The notes under the pieces were generated by a model that was not told where the DNA came from, ran no database searches, and saw only the letters and a list, made by a program, of their open reading frames with translations. Position numbers and translations under genes: made by a program. 64,000 nucleotides of DNA from Drechslerella dactyloides (taxonomy: Eukaryota > Ascomycota > Orbiliomycetes > Orbiliales > Orbiliaceae), in the NCBI GenBank assembly GCA_020064725.1, contig JAGTWJ010000003.1, forward strand, positions 2,976,001-3,040,000, given 5' to 3'. Within the stretch, counting starts at the first letter, position 1, and each line of letters opens with the position of its first letter. Below, piece by piece: positions 1 to 10,815 of this stretch.

Positions 1-1818
1 TTCTCTCTCACTCCACCGTGACCATGCACCATCCCGACGCCGCCGCCGGGACTAACGGGGTACCCTTCGCTGTGCCGTACGTTCAAACCAACCTGAATCG
101 TATAAGTGCTACTGTTATCCGCCTCGACGTCTTCCCCGTCGGCTGTCGCCGTGCTTTTGAGCTCTTGGATCGCGGCGGAGCGGGTGCGTGGACGGGAGGG
201 GGAATAGACGTTTAGGATGCGGGGTGCGTAGTGGAGGATTAGCGCGCGGATGGCGGGTGCTGAACTGCAGATTATTGCCAGATACAGCTCGATGCTGTAA
301 TTTTCATCATTAGCATGTGCTTGTTTGGAGTGGGGTGGATACTGTAGGTTGGGGGTGGGGGGAGGGAGGTTGGGGGTATATTACGTACATGCTTAGGACG
401 CTGACGCTGGTGCTCAGTTCCTTTCCGTCGCGAAGGTATCCGAACATCTGGATCGCACGTAGCCGGAACGCGGACACCACGCAGGCACTATAACCCGTCA
501 GTATAAAGACTCATAATATGGGTTTGAAGATTCAAATGGTACGTACAGCGCTCCGAGACCGAAGGTTATGATTGCGAGGAACTTTTCACGCTTGCCGAGA
601 TCCAGGCGCCACACAAGCGGCAGCGGCATCAACCTGTTACACCGAAATTAATTAGTCCACCCATCCATCCACTACAATCGATACCCACAAAACTCTACAA
701 CGAAGAGGGTGGGAGTGGCTTACCATAGTATCAAATCGGTCACAACCCCAACGGCGCCGATAGCAACAAGCACCATCCTCGCATCCAGCTTACACGCCGT
801 CACGACCTCCTCCTCCCAGTACGCGATCCGATCACACTGCAGCAGCACCACGAAGAAACTCACACAGCTCGTCGTCAGGATGAAGAAAAAAGTGACGAAG
901 ATGCTCGTGCGGAAGACGCTGCGGGCTTCGGACGGATAGGAGGGGCAGAGGCGGAGGTAGAAGAGGAGGAGGGAGGTTTTTATGAAGAAGAGGGGCGCTG
1001 GGTAGATTAGCGATAGTATCGTTTGGTACTGTACGTATGTTAGCTGTATTCACTTGGGTTTTCTGGGGTTAGGTATGTGGGATATGGAGATGGGGGGATA
1101 CGCACCATCTGGGTTTGCGAGTAGGTGTTCCAGGACATATCCCACACGGCTACAGCGGGCACTGCGTGGATCTGTTAGCTGCGTTCTCGGATTCTTATCG
1201 TCGAGTTACTTACGGAGCAAATTCGCATCTGCAGTATACCGTTAGCACCTGTACCAATATTACCCTGATATTATAGAATTGAAAGTAATACTCACGGACG
1301 ATGGCAATAATCCCATACGCAACGGACAGCAAGAATCCAACGATCAAAAACCAATCGTCAATCATCAGCCGGCTCGCCAGCACCTCCCGCGACCACACCC
1401 GCAGACCAACCGCCACCACCGCCACCGCCGCCATAATCCCAAACACGGTCCCAACACACCCGGTCCCCGTCTCGTGCTCCAGCGCGGGCAACGCCGCCGC
1501 GCAGGCAGCCGTAACCGCCCGCGCAAACTCGTCCGGATAGAACCCGCCGACCGACATATCCTGCACGCGGCGCACGTTCTCCGCGCCGAGGGCCTCGGCG
1601 ACCTGCGCGTTCGTCAGGTTACCTTGATTCTGCGAGAGGAAGTTCGCAAAAGAAGCGACGACGGACGACATGGGGTTGTCGTGCTGCCGGGCGGCGGTGA
1701 AGCCGAGGAAGACGTGGGTGTAGATTATATCTTTGATGGCGAAGCCGCCGAAGACGCCGGAGCCGTCGTCGCGGAAGCTCATCTGCTGCGAGGTCATCGC
1801 GAAGGCGAGGGAGGCCAT
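1..1818 (-). CDS. PTH11/SAT4-type rhodopsin-like seven-helix membrane protein (3' end beyond window)
   Basis: Predicted fungal integral membrane protein of the rhodopsin-like (PTH11/SAT4) family, a plasma-membrane family often linked to surface or host sensing. Exons on the minus strand: 1818-1296, 1228-1214, 1161-1106, 1028-724, 633-547, 487-389, 294-<1; all joins keep frame and use GTRNGT donors and CAG or TAG acceptors. An N-terminal region of about 135 residues precedes seven hydrophobic helices. The family signature of Arg, then an Asp-Asp pair before helix 2 (MIDDWFLIVGF) is present, as is the polar WRLDLGKREK loop between helices 5 and 6. Exon 2 is a 15-nt microexon, required to keep frame into LPAVAVWDM. 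The hydrophilic C-terminal tail runs off the left edge, so there is no stop codon in view. The ligand cannot be told from sequence. Family call is firm; exact role is not. Confidence 0.85.
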
Positions 1819-3243
1819 CTTGACGAGTCTGCCTTGTCGTCGTATATCTTACTAAATCGATCCGGAAAGTATAATATTTCTTTCTCCGTGTGCACTGCCG
1901 GCGATGCTATCACGGATGGACGACTTAAATATGGACGGGCAGGATTAGTGTAGATTGCGCGTGTAGATGGATTAAATTATCAAATCAAATCAAATCGAAT
2001 AAAATCCACCAGGGACGAGCTATCCACCAGGGATACCGAGAACGAAAACGAAAGAACGGAAGGAACGTCGTGAAGAGAAATATTACAAGAACATAGGAAC
2101 TAAAAGACCCAAGTGCAAATGCACGCGCGCAGCAGAGTCGGAAAGAATGCAAAGCCCCAAGGTGCGCAAGTGAGTCCTAGGGCGGTGCGCGGATATATGA
2201 GCGCAGCCAGCCAAGCGTCCCACGGCCGACTGGTAAAACAATTATTGAATGCATTGAGTATACCCATGCATCGAGTATACAGATGCATGCGGGTATGTAC
2301 TATACGACCACGGAGTCGCTGCAGGTACCACCACACGATCTACTCAGCCCGTATCGATCGATCTGCAGCTCGCCCTCCTGCCTGATGGGTATGTCCAGCG
2401 TGAATGTCGAAACTTCAGCAGCGAGCGTACGGTCGCCGGAATTAGAGAGCCAGGCGTGACCGGTTTCGAGCACGGCGTTGTCCGTGGAGGTCGTGTCGGA
2501 ACAGCACCTGGTAAAACGCGGTACGCTGGACGTCGAGGCCGACGCAGGCACGAGAGCAATCGCAGCCGTTCCAGAATGGCAGGAGTGAATCAGGTATAAA
2601 AAGCCAGCGGAGATCGGAGCCTGATCGGTGTAGAAAATACTGCTGCAGGCACCGCAACAGCGGGCGTCGGTAGGAGTTCCGCACGCATGAACTCTGGCCC
2701 CTCCGTGGATCGATCTTCGAGAAGGGAAAGGTACAATCATGCAAGGTACCGGCCGTTCAGACCACGCGACAGACAGACGGATGGCGAAACAGGGATGCCG
2801 CAGACGAGCCCGACGCGCAGGCGAGCTTCTGGACGCAAACCCCGATCGAGCAGCTGCGCCGTTCCAGAAAAACGTCCAACGACGCAAAGGCGAGGCGAGG
2901 CGAGTGTTGCGAGACGTTGGACGCGAGCGCCGCCGCTGATTGGCCGGCGGCGGACAGGGGCCGGCCGGAAACGGACCTGCGGGAGACATCTGCAGCTTCC
3001 GACGAGGGCGGCGTCCCTGGAGTCGCAAAACTTCTGACATCAAAGATACTTCTTGTTCAACAGAGTGCGAGGTCATACGGTATTTGAAGTGTGAATAAAG
3101 TCGCGAGTCATGCGACGTGAATTCTCTGCAAATTTACAATCATCTCCGTGCGGCCTTCAACAAAACGCTCGAAATACGTTTCAATCGCAATTGAAAATTA
3201 ATATAGAACGCCCGACGTGACCCGTATCGCATAGATTACTCCA
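1819..3243. other. intergenic region with one GC-rich open stretch, no convincing gene
   Basis: Upstream of the rhodopsin-like gene lies a short AATCA-type tandem run near 1977-1999 and AT-rich DNA to about 2120. From 3076 down to 2300 the minus strand has a stop-free frame starting with ATG (258 codons), but the product is rich in Arg, Pro and Ser and I recognise no domain or splice pattern. The most protein-like stretch is its last 90 residues (about 2570-2300 minus), which contain several cysteines. I treat it as an unproven ORF. Confidence 0.4.
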
Positions 3244-4081
3244 TCACCGGACCTTCGTAAACCCCCACCACATATCCGTCACCTCCACCCGCGCAAGCGT
3301 CCCTCCGCCATCCTTCCCAAGCGGCAGCAGCTTGTCCCCGTCGCGAAAGTAGATTTTAAACCCACCACCGGGCCTCGCCATCACCGCGAACATCTCGTTG
3401 AACTTCTGCTCCGTCGCGACCGCGCGCAGCGTCGGCTGGTACGGCCACGGCGTGAAGCCGAGATATACCGCCGAGTCGCCGGGCTCGATCGTGAAGCCGA
3501 GCCAGCCGTCGCGCGCGCGGCAGGTCCACCGCTGGCTCGGATTGCCCGGGCGGTATTGTGACAGGGCGATGGAATCGCCGTTGTAGAATGTTATGGCGTC
3601 GCTGGAATTCCCCTCCGTGATGGCGTACGTGGAGCCCGGCCACGGCGCGTCGTTGAAGGTCAGGCCGAGGGGGTGGCGGGGCGGCGGGGTAACTGCACAG
3701 CGACAAACATTAGCGAGATACCACTATAATGTGTGCTAGAATGTTATGAAGAGTCTCCGCACTCTTCGGGCAGGGCGTGGTTTGAGGGCACGGCTTAAGT
3801 TGCAGACATGGCGTGGTTCTAGTACCGTTGCCGTGGCCGTGGTGGCCGTGGTGGCGGGGGCTGATGAAGGGCAGCGAAACCGTCAGGCAGGTGATAATCG
3901 TGATGGCGACGATGGCGAACTTGAGGACGGAATAGCATTCGTTCCCGGCGGGGGCCCGTTCGTCAGCTTGCCGACGTGGGTTCTCGAAGCGACAGCTGTC
4001 CGTCCGAGCTGTCGCGGAGTACGGCGGAGGGCGGTCGCGATCGCGGCCTTGAAGCAGCGGTCGTGTCTCTCTGGCCGGCAT
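3244..4081 (-). CDS. single-pass membrane protein with beta-trefoil-like ectodomain
   Basis: Two exons (4081-3763 and 3692-3244) give 255 residues. The 70-nt intron has a GTGCGG donor, a CGCTAATG branch site and a TGCAG acceptor, and the join reads TPCPK-ITPPPRH in frame. Residues 1-50 are polar and proline/arginine-rich (cytosolic). They are followed by one hydrophobic helix (VLKFAIVAITIITCL), a His/Gly- and Cys/Pro-rich linker, and a C-terminal domain of about 130 residues with evenly spaced aromatic and glycine residues (RARDGWLGFTIEPGDSAVYLGF and MWWGFTKVR at the end). That pattern resembles fungal ricin/fascin-like beta-trefoil proteins, so a carbohydrate- or protein-binding surface is possible; this is inference. 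An in-frame ATG at 4210 could add 43 residues; 4081 is preferred because it gives a typical type II topology. Confidence 0.7.
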
Positions 4082-4900
4082 GGTCGGTGATATGGTCGGA
4101 TCAATCGTGACGACGACCGCGATGGGTCGAACGTTGACATTTTGGACTAGTGTTGGCGCTTTGAAATCAGCCAGCCTTGCGCCCCACGATGCAGCTTTGT
4201 AGCACAGCATTCCACTGCATCGTGGACTTTCCTATTCGCCAAGTCGACTGTGCCTAACCGAGCTGCAGAGCGGAGATCTTAATGCTCCGATGCCACAGTA
4301 GCGCTGCTCGAAACTTAAAAGTCAATCTGCCTTTTCGGAGGGCTAGGACGGTTGCATACTAGCTGCTAAGTCCTCACCGTCATATAACCGAAATCCCGTC
4401 GATATAATATCGTCCGGGCACCCTGGAAGCATCCCGATATCGTGAATCCAATCCGGCCAATTGGAAATATACCCGTATCGCCACGGTTCTCACGTCTCGC
4501 GATTCTGCCGCCTGCACCCCAGGCTGCAGCCCGGAACTCCCGTCTGGTATCGCTCGCGTCGAAATTCCGTATCACGGCGCTATCGGCATCCCTGTCCCGC
4601 CATCTCATGAGCTCATTGAGAATAGCTTCGCAATATAAAAACTCGTCTGCGGTGCGAACATGTGAAAGTACGGCTGTCGTCGGCTCAGTTCAGGCGAGCT
4701 CCCCCGCAGCCCGCGTCCGATGCCCATTTCGACGACCGTCAGCCAAGCACCTCGGCACAGCACCACTCCCCGCCGTGAAAATTAAAACCTGGTCTAGTCG
4801 TCCCCAATCCTGCTACCTTTCGACTATCACTATCGCCCTTGATATCTCGTCCGTACCTTAAGTTCGTCGATTGCAATTTAATTGTCGTGATAGCGTCGAG
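4082..4900. promoter_or_regulatory. divergent promoter region between membrane protein and thiolase
   Basis: About 820 nt separate the two divergent start codons. A TATAAAAA stretch lies at 4634-4641 and pyrimidine-rich leader sequence precedes the thiolase ATG. Short open frames here show no recognisable product. Confidence 0.35.
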
Positions 4901-6305
4901 ATGTACCGCCAGACCGCTCGCGCGACTGCCGCCGGCGCCCGCCTGGCGCAGGTCGCCCGCCACATCCACACTTCCTCCCCGCGCGCCCGCGACGCCTACA
5001 TCCTCTCCGCCGTCCGCACGCCCACCGGCAAAGTACATCTCCCAACTCCCTGACATAGTACTGTAATTACAGGCTAATCGGTGATATACAGTTCCACGGC
5101 GGGTTGAGGTCCGTACCGGCACCCACCCTCGCGGCCACGGTCATCAAAGAAGCCGTCGCAAGGAGCAAGGTGCCCCCCGCGAAATTCACACACGCCTACC
5201 TCGGCAACGTCCTGCAAGCTTCCATCGGCCAATCCCCCGCCCGACAGGCCGTCATCCTCGCGGGCCTCCCGATCGACGTCGAGGCTACGACCGTCAATAA
5301 AGTCTGCGCGTCCGGATTGAAGAGCGTGGTGCACGCCGCGCAGGATGTCCAGCTTGGCCTCAGCGAGGCGGTTATCGCGGGCGGTATGGAGAACATGAGT
5401 CTTGTGCCACGGTACATGCAGCGCACGATCCTTGGATACGGCGACGTCAGGGTCGAGGACGGCATCCTCAAGGACGGCCTGACCGACGTCTACAATAAAT
5501 TCCAGTACGCATCCCACAGTCCACCCTCCCACCGCCGCCACAAACACTCCTAGATGAACTTACGGAGATTAACCGAGGCATATGATATTCTAGCATGGGC
5601 AACTGCGCGGAGAACACGGCCAAAAACCTCTCCATCACCCGCGAAGACCAAGACGCCTACACGATCGAATCCTACCGCCGCGCAAAAGCAGCATGGGACG
5701 CCAACGCCTTCGCCGACGAAATCGTCCCCGTGTCCGTGCCCCAGAAACGCGGCGACCCCCTAACCATCTCCCGCGACGAAGATTACGCCGACGTCAAGCT
5801 CGAAAAAATCCCCACCCTCCGCCCCGTCTTCCAGAAGGACGGCACGGTCACCGCCGCCAACGCATCCACGCTCAACGACGGCGCGTCCGCTATAATCGTC
5901 GGTTCCGAAGCTACGCTTGAGGAATTCGGCGGCGACAGCCGCGTTGCGGCTAAGATTGTCTCGTACGCGGATGCCGCTGTAGATCCAATCGACTTCCCGC
6001 TCGCGCCGGCGAAGGCTATCCCCATCGCTCTTGAGCGCGCGGGGATAACCAAAGACGACGTCGCGCTGTGGGAACTCAACGAGGCCTTCGCGGCGGTCAG
6101 CAAGGCGCTGGAAAAGACGCTGGAGCTGGACCCCAAGAAGGTGAATGTGAAGGGTGGTGCGGTTGCGCTTGGCCACGCGTTGGGTAGCAGCGGGAGCAGG
6201 ATTTTGACGACGCTGCTGTATCAGCTTGAGAAGGGGCAGTACGGCGTTGCTGCGATCTGTAACGGCGGCGGCGGGGCTACGGCTATGGTTGTGCAGAAGC
6301 TGTGA
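4901..6305 (+). CDS. erg10A: acetyl-CoA acetyltransferase (thiolase), mitochondrial
   Basis: Condenses two acetyl-CoA to acetoacetyl-CoA, or runs in reverse in ketone and isoleucine breakdown. Exons 4901-5032, 5092-5504 and 5594-6305 give 418 residues, the usual length for ACAT1-type enzymes. The first 30 residues are rich in Arg and Ala with no acidic residues and end in HTSSPRAR, a typical mitochondrial presequence. Thiolase landmarks are in order: RTPTGK-FHGG (split by intron 1), the active-site Cys at about residue 116 in NKVCASG, GGMENMS, HMGNCAEN (split by intron 2), NEAFAAV, the catalytic His in GGAVALGHALGSSGSR, and the second catalytic Cys in CNGGGGA. The usual Pro after the catalytic His is Ala, a mild variation. 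The symbol follows the mitochondrial form in Aspergillus; orthology was not tested. Confidence 0.95.
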
Positions 6306-6682
6306 TGACGTAGGTGTATTTTTTTTGTAGGATATCTGCTGGCATCGCGATGAGCGATGGGCCAAGCGTGTATATACGTGTGCTATTCGGTATGCAGGGC
6401 TAGGATATGAAAGTTAGCATGTGGGTTTTCGCAGTATTCGAATAGTCAGTCTCTTCTTATGGGATCATTGTATTGGGTGAGTATATTAGGTCTTGTTTCG
6501 ACTTCAACTCGTGTGGCCTTTCCGCAGTTGCTTGTGGCTTCGAGACCAAGTTGCCTGTAGTACTATAGTAGGTTTCTGCGCAAGAACAATATTGTTTTGT
6601 GATTTTTGTATACATGGAAACTCATGCACGCTCATGTACGTCGGATGTGTAGCCGGACCGTCAACGAAAGCTTAAGTTTGTC

Positions 6683-6720
6683 ATAGGCTCTATATCGGTC
6701 TCAATGTCAGTAGAGCCTAT
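6683..6720. repeat. 10-bp perfect inverted repeat (hairpin)
   Basis: ATAGGCTCTA at 6683-6692 is the exact reverse complement of TAGAGCCTAT at 6711-6720, with an 18-nt loop. It lies 378 nt past the thiolase stop and just before a TATA-like run at 6729. It could be a transcript-end hairpin or a protein-binding palindrome; neither is shown. Confidence 0.5.
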
Positions 6721-7405
6721 GTCGAGACTATATATATGCGTGCTGCCGCATACATCATGGCGAAACAGCGAGGTGAGTCGATGCGTTTATTAACTTGACG
6801 CGACAATTACGCAAGGTCGGACTCTCGGACTTGGTACTTCAAATGAAACGCAGGGCCAGATGCCCTCTGACCACGATCCTTCGGTCTTCCAACGCAGTCT
6901 TCCAAGGTTATACCGGTCACGGTTGTGAATTGTTATTCTGCAAACTGGGGAGTTCACCGTAAGCCACCCTACAGCCCAAGCAGTCGCGTCGTTGGAGATT
7001 CCGTAGACCGTTAGAAATTGGAACTCTAGAACTCACGCGTGTATAAACACAATATGGGAATGAATTAGCCAGAATCTTGGAAGCAGTCAACGATCGACCA
7101 AGCGGTTGATTTCGACGGTTTCCGTCCGCCGGAAAAGTGTGGAGCTCAGAGGATCCCAGCTAGTAAAATCCACCTATAGTCGAACGTAAGAAGGTTCATG
7201 GAACCACCGATATATTTCTATCGAGATAGAGTCGATGGCGATAGTGATAGACTCAAAAGGTAGGCTGTGGGCGTTTCCATGGCGCTGAGACCTCCAATAT
7301 TCGGTCATAATCTACAGTGGATCAGCACTTTGGGTGGAAATATTCCTCCATAAATATAATTCCGCGGCATCGATTGCGCCCGCCAAATCACTGCGCCAGA
7401 AATCA

Positions 7406-7413
7406 TATAAATA
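7406..7413 (+). promoter_or_regulatory. TATA box of the decayed peptidase copy
   Basis: TATAAATA followed by a long CT-rich tract (about 7420-7475) typical of fungal core promoters. It lies upstream of the pseudogene that begins near 7606, so the dead copy still has a promoter-like sequence. Confidence 0.45.
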
Positions 7414-7605
7414 GGTCCCTGCCCCCTCTTCCTGCCTCCCTTTCCTCCCTTTCTTGTATTCATTCTTTCATCCTCGACCTTCTTGCGGTGCAACGGCTGA
7501 GCACGAAAACACCGCCCCACCACAGATAAATTTTTGTCTTGCAAGATACACTTGTTCCTCCAGATATCCATCCTATTCATACGCACACCCGCGAGAACAT
7601 GGTCA

Positions 7606-9747
7606 AAACTAGATAAGCCTGGTAGCTCTGAGGAAGAAGCAGCAACAAAGTACCCAAAACTCCAGTCTCAAAGTCTCTCGCACTCCATCGCACACAACTA
7701 AACCTGCTGCAAGATCACTCGAACATCCAAAGGATTCACAGAGGCGGGATCCAGAAGAGGAAATCCCTGACCAAGAAACGCCTGTCCTGGCCGACAGAGG
7801 AGAACGATTACACGTTCAAGGCTCCTATCGGAGAAAATTTCGAGACAGATAAACCGGGGGACAACGGCGACGACCGAGCAGCGAGCGAGATGGCGTCGCC
7901 AATACCACAGAGGCGACGCGGAGAGTCAGCCTACTTCCCGGACAGAATAGGCGCAATTCGTTACGCTATCGACCCTGACGCCGACCCAAGCTATGAGGGT
8001 TGGGATACCATCGCCCCAAACTGCGAGGCAGCCCAGATTTGGGACGTTAGGCTGGACTTAGCTACCGCCTATCTTTCTACCGCTCTCGACTGGAGCTTCT
8101 TGCGCCTGGGAAAGATGAACGAACAGGTGACGGTGGTTATCGGATACTGTGAGGACGAGGAGCTCGATAAACTCCGAGAGGACGAAATTACGACGGCTCT
8201 CAGGAGCATGTTGTAGTCAAAATCGCCGAGTTTACGGACGGAAACGAGGAACTTCGACGGTCTATTGAAGACCTACAAAGCATAGACCAGCTCAGCGCCA
8301 GCTAGCCAGAGCACCTCCAAGAGCTTAAAGACGCGCTAGCCTAGCGAGAAGCAGCGCTCCAACAGTTTCAAATGTATATGCGACAGGTAAGTCCACCCTC
8401 CAAAGCCAGCCATATCCCATAAATGCACATGTACCTAATAACTTATAAGTCTGTATGATTACAGATAGCCTCTACCATCCTTAAGATGTCAGCATCCGTT
8501 GGTAGCAACATCGCAGAACCGCAATCCCACCCCGGCAAAATATTCTTCGATGACCGCCTCTTTCCCGCGGCGACATTCGATCTCATACGCATCGTACGGT
8601 CGATCGTCAGATGAATGGCCTGACGATATCAGGAACGCAGCTGGTTATCCCTTCCTGACCGAGCGCTGGTGAAGAGAGAGGCAGCTCGTCAGCTGGGGCC
8701 ATGAACGGGCTCTTAACTGCAGATGAAGACGGTGCAGTATATGGCCTAAGCTGTCACCATATTCTCTTGCCCACCAAGCAGCCCAAGGAGATTGCAGCGA
8801 CAGAGAAAGAGTTCGGAGAATAGGACGAACAGCGTACGACAGGTGGCAGCTACAAGTCCTCCCTCTGGCTCCCTCGGGATGTCAACGTCCGTCACCCTTT
8901 CTATGATGACGACGTTAACGTGATTATTCGACCCCCGGCAATCGACCGGCCTCGGCCGTATCCAAGCTTCCTCGACGCTGAAGGTGTCCCCCATGGCGCC
9001 TTCCGCGCTGGCAGCGACCAGGAGACTTTCCAGATCGCGCAGCCGCCTTGAGGGGATACCGCCCGAGCAATTCGAAGTACTAAAGTGGTGGTAAAGGATT
9101 TTACCCAAAGACTAGAGGCGCTGATGGAGAAGCGTAGAGATCAGGGGACAGAGCCACCTGCAGCCACGACCGCAGCGGCTACATGGCCAGCCGGTTGCTG
9201 ACCGTATTTTTAGTACGGTTTCGGCAACCTCCGGATATAGACTGGATCTTGCCACCAGACGCACTCTCGACTGGGGCGTGTTTTAGATTCTCCCCGGCAG
9301 AAAGGTCGCCAACATCCTACGACGGGAGTGTGAGCTCCCGGGGTAAGAACGCCTTATGACGACAACGAACCCGATAACTGGGCCTTTACCAGAACGTCCC
9401 GTGGTATCGCAGATCCGGAGGTTGGGCAAGAGGTGATCAAATTCGGCCGAACCTCAAATTAACGGTTGGAACAATCAGCGGGTTCAAAGACGGGGTCCGT
9501 ATCGCGCACAACGATGAAGGGTCGCGAGAGTGGTATATCGTCGGTAGGAGGAACCGAGCCTTCGTGGAGGCCGGAGACTCGGGCAGCTTTGTTATCAACC
9601 GCGACCTGAAGGTTGTAGGCGTAGTTACTTCGAGTGCGCGCTGATAGGGACAATATTGCCGTCGCCTATATGACTCCGATCAGGCTCATCCTGGAGGGCA
9701 TCAAAGCACAGGTGGGGCTAGAACTGGGCCTCTATGACATTCTGTGA
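7606..9747 (+). pseudogene. degenerate copy of the trypsin-like peptidase gene
   Basis: A diverged, broken paralogue of the gene at 10816-12333. The clearest shared start is MASPI(P/L)QRR at 7890, followed by NCEAAQIWD... matching NCEAAKIWN.... Protein similarity also extends upstream: RKSLTKK here against RKPPTKK in the intact copy. The frame stops at 8214-8216, and further stops and frame changes follow. Recognisable remnants are a GLSCHH-like histidine region near 8746-8770, KFGRTS near 9440, the catalytic-serine block EAGDSGSFVINRDLKVVG near 9568-9625, and YMTPIRLILEG near 9668. Unlike the intact copy it carries an extra coiled-coil-like segment (about 8225-8390) and an intron-like block (GTAAGT at about 8388, TTACAG at about 8465). 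Several independent lesions make function unlikely. Confidence 0.8.
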
Positions 9748-10492
9748 ATGGGGTTCGTGGTTTCGTTAGTTTAGATGATTAGATCGTGTATGGCCTTAGA
9801 TCATGCATGAATCTTTCTCACGCCGGACAAGAACATGCTAAGCCCAAACTGTAAGAAGTTGAAGAAAGAGCTGGCCTCCGAGCATATAGGAGAGCTCTAA
9901 GATCTGTCAGCTCTCATGGCGAAAGCAGCCAAATATGTAACAAAACACCCACTCCTGCTGGTGTACGGGAAACAGGATTTTTAAAGGCACTACATATTTC
10001 TACTTAGGTTGGGCGGTATTGTACGGGGGTTCTACTAGATATTGAAAAGGCAAGGGCTATCATGAATGTGAAATAGCTGACAATCGTCAGTTCATACAGC
10101 AGTCTATATATTCCTGTCTTCTGTACAACCAGCTTCAAAGTTCCAAACTCAAAATCGATAGTTTAACCAAATGGGACTCAAACCCTATAGTCCGGAAATA
10201 CTCTCAACATAATCAACTAAGCTAAGAAGCATATGTCTATCTTTACATGTACCTATTACTCTCTTTACCAATGCACTAAGCCTAGGTTGGCTTGCTTGTT
10301 GCAAAAAAAAAAAAAAAAAGCATTGGGAGTTCAGTATTTTATTCGATATATTCCCTACTTTAAACAAAGAATCGAAGTTCGTGCTCAAGACATAGCTGCA
10401 CAGTTTTATCACACAGTGAAACCAACATCACCGCACACTGCGAGACGACCGAACACCCCCTACAGGTACCCACAACGCAAAAGACGGAGAAA
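9748..10492. other. intergenic spacer between peptidase paralogues
   Basis: No supported gene. Contains a TATATATT stretch at 10105-10112 and a pure A run near 10303-10319. A possible 5' leader intron of the next gene (GTACCC near 10466 to CAG near 10515, with a CATAAC branch-like site) overlaps its right end. Confidence 0.35.
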
Positions 10493-10815
10493 ATGTCGCA
10501 TAACATCACAAATCAGCATCAGCAAACGAGCTTAATAGTGGCCCTGGGGAAGATCCTGAAGAAGCTCTCGAAGTTCAACAAGCCCAGTCTAATATTCTTC
10601 GCAGCCACTCATCCAACCTCCAGCGTGTCCATAAAGGCCGCATCACAAAACGGAAACCCCCCACCAAGAAGCATCAGCTTCCCAAGCCGGAGGCTAAGGA
10701 CTATTCGTTCACTCATCCAGTCCCAGAGAATTTTGAACGCTTTACAGAACCGCAACAGCAAGACACTGAGATCCACACACAGGAGCAAGAACAAAGAGGC
10801 AAACTTGGGGCCGAA

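Larger units (their letters stand above)
6306..7605. other. intergenic region with inverted repeat and TATA-like sites
   Basis: Holds the thiolase 3' flank, a perfect 10-bp inverted repeat (6683-6692 with 6711-6720), a TATATATAT run at 6729-6737, and a possible tiny two-exon gene (see findings). No long coding frame. The promoter of the decayed peptidase copy lies at its right end. Confidence 0.4.

Noticed and set aside
5074..6365. Long minus-strand frames over the thiolase
   Set aside because: Shadows of a GC-rich coding sequence; the plus strand encodes a complete thiolase.
10303..10319. Run of A residues as a retroelement tail
   Set aside because: No target-site duplication or element body was found beside it; a plain homopolymer is simpler.
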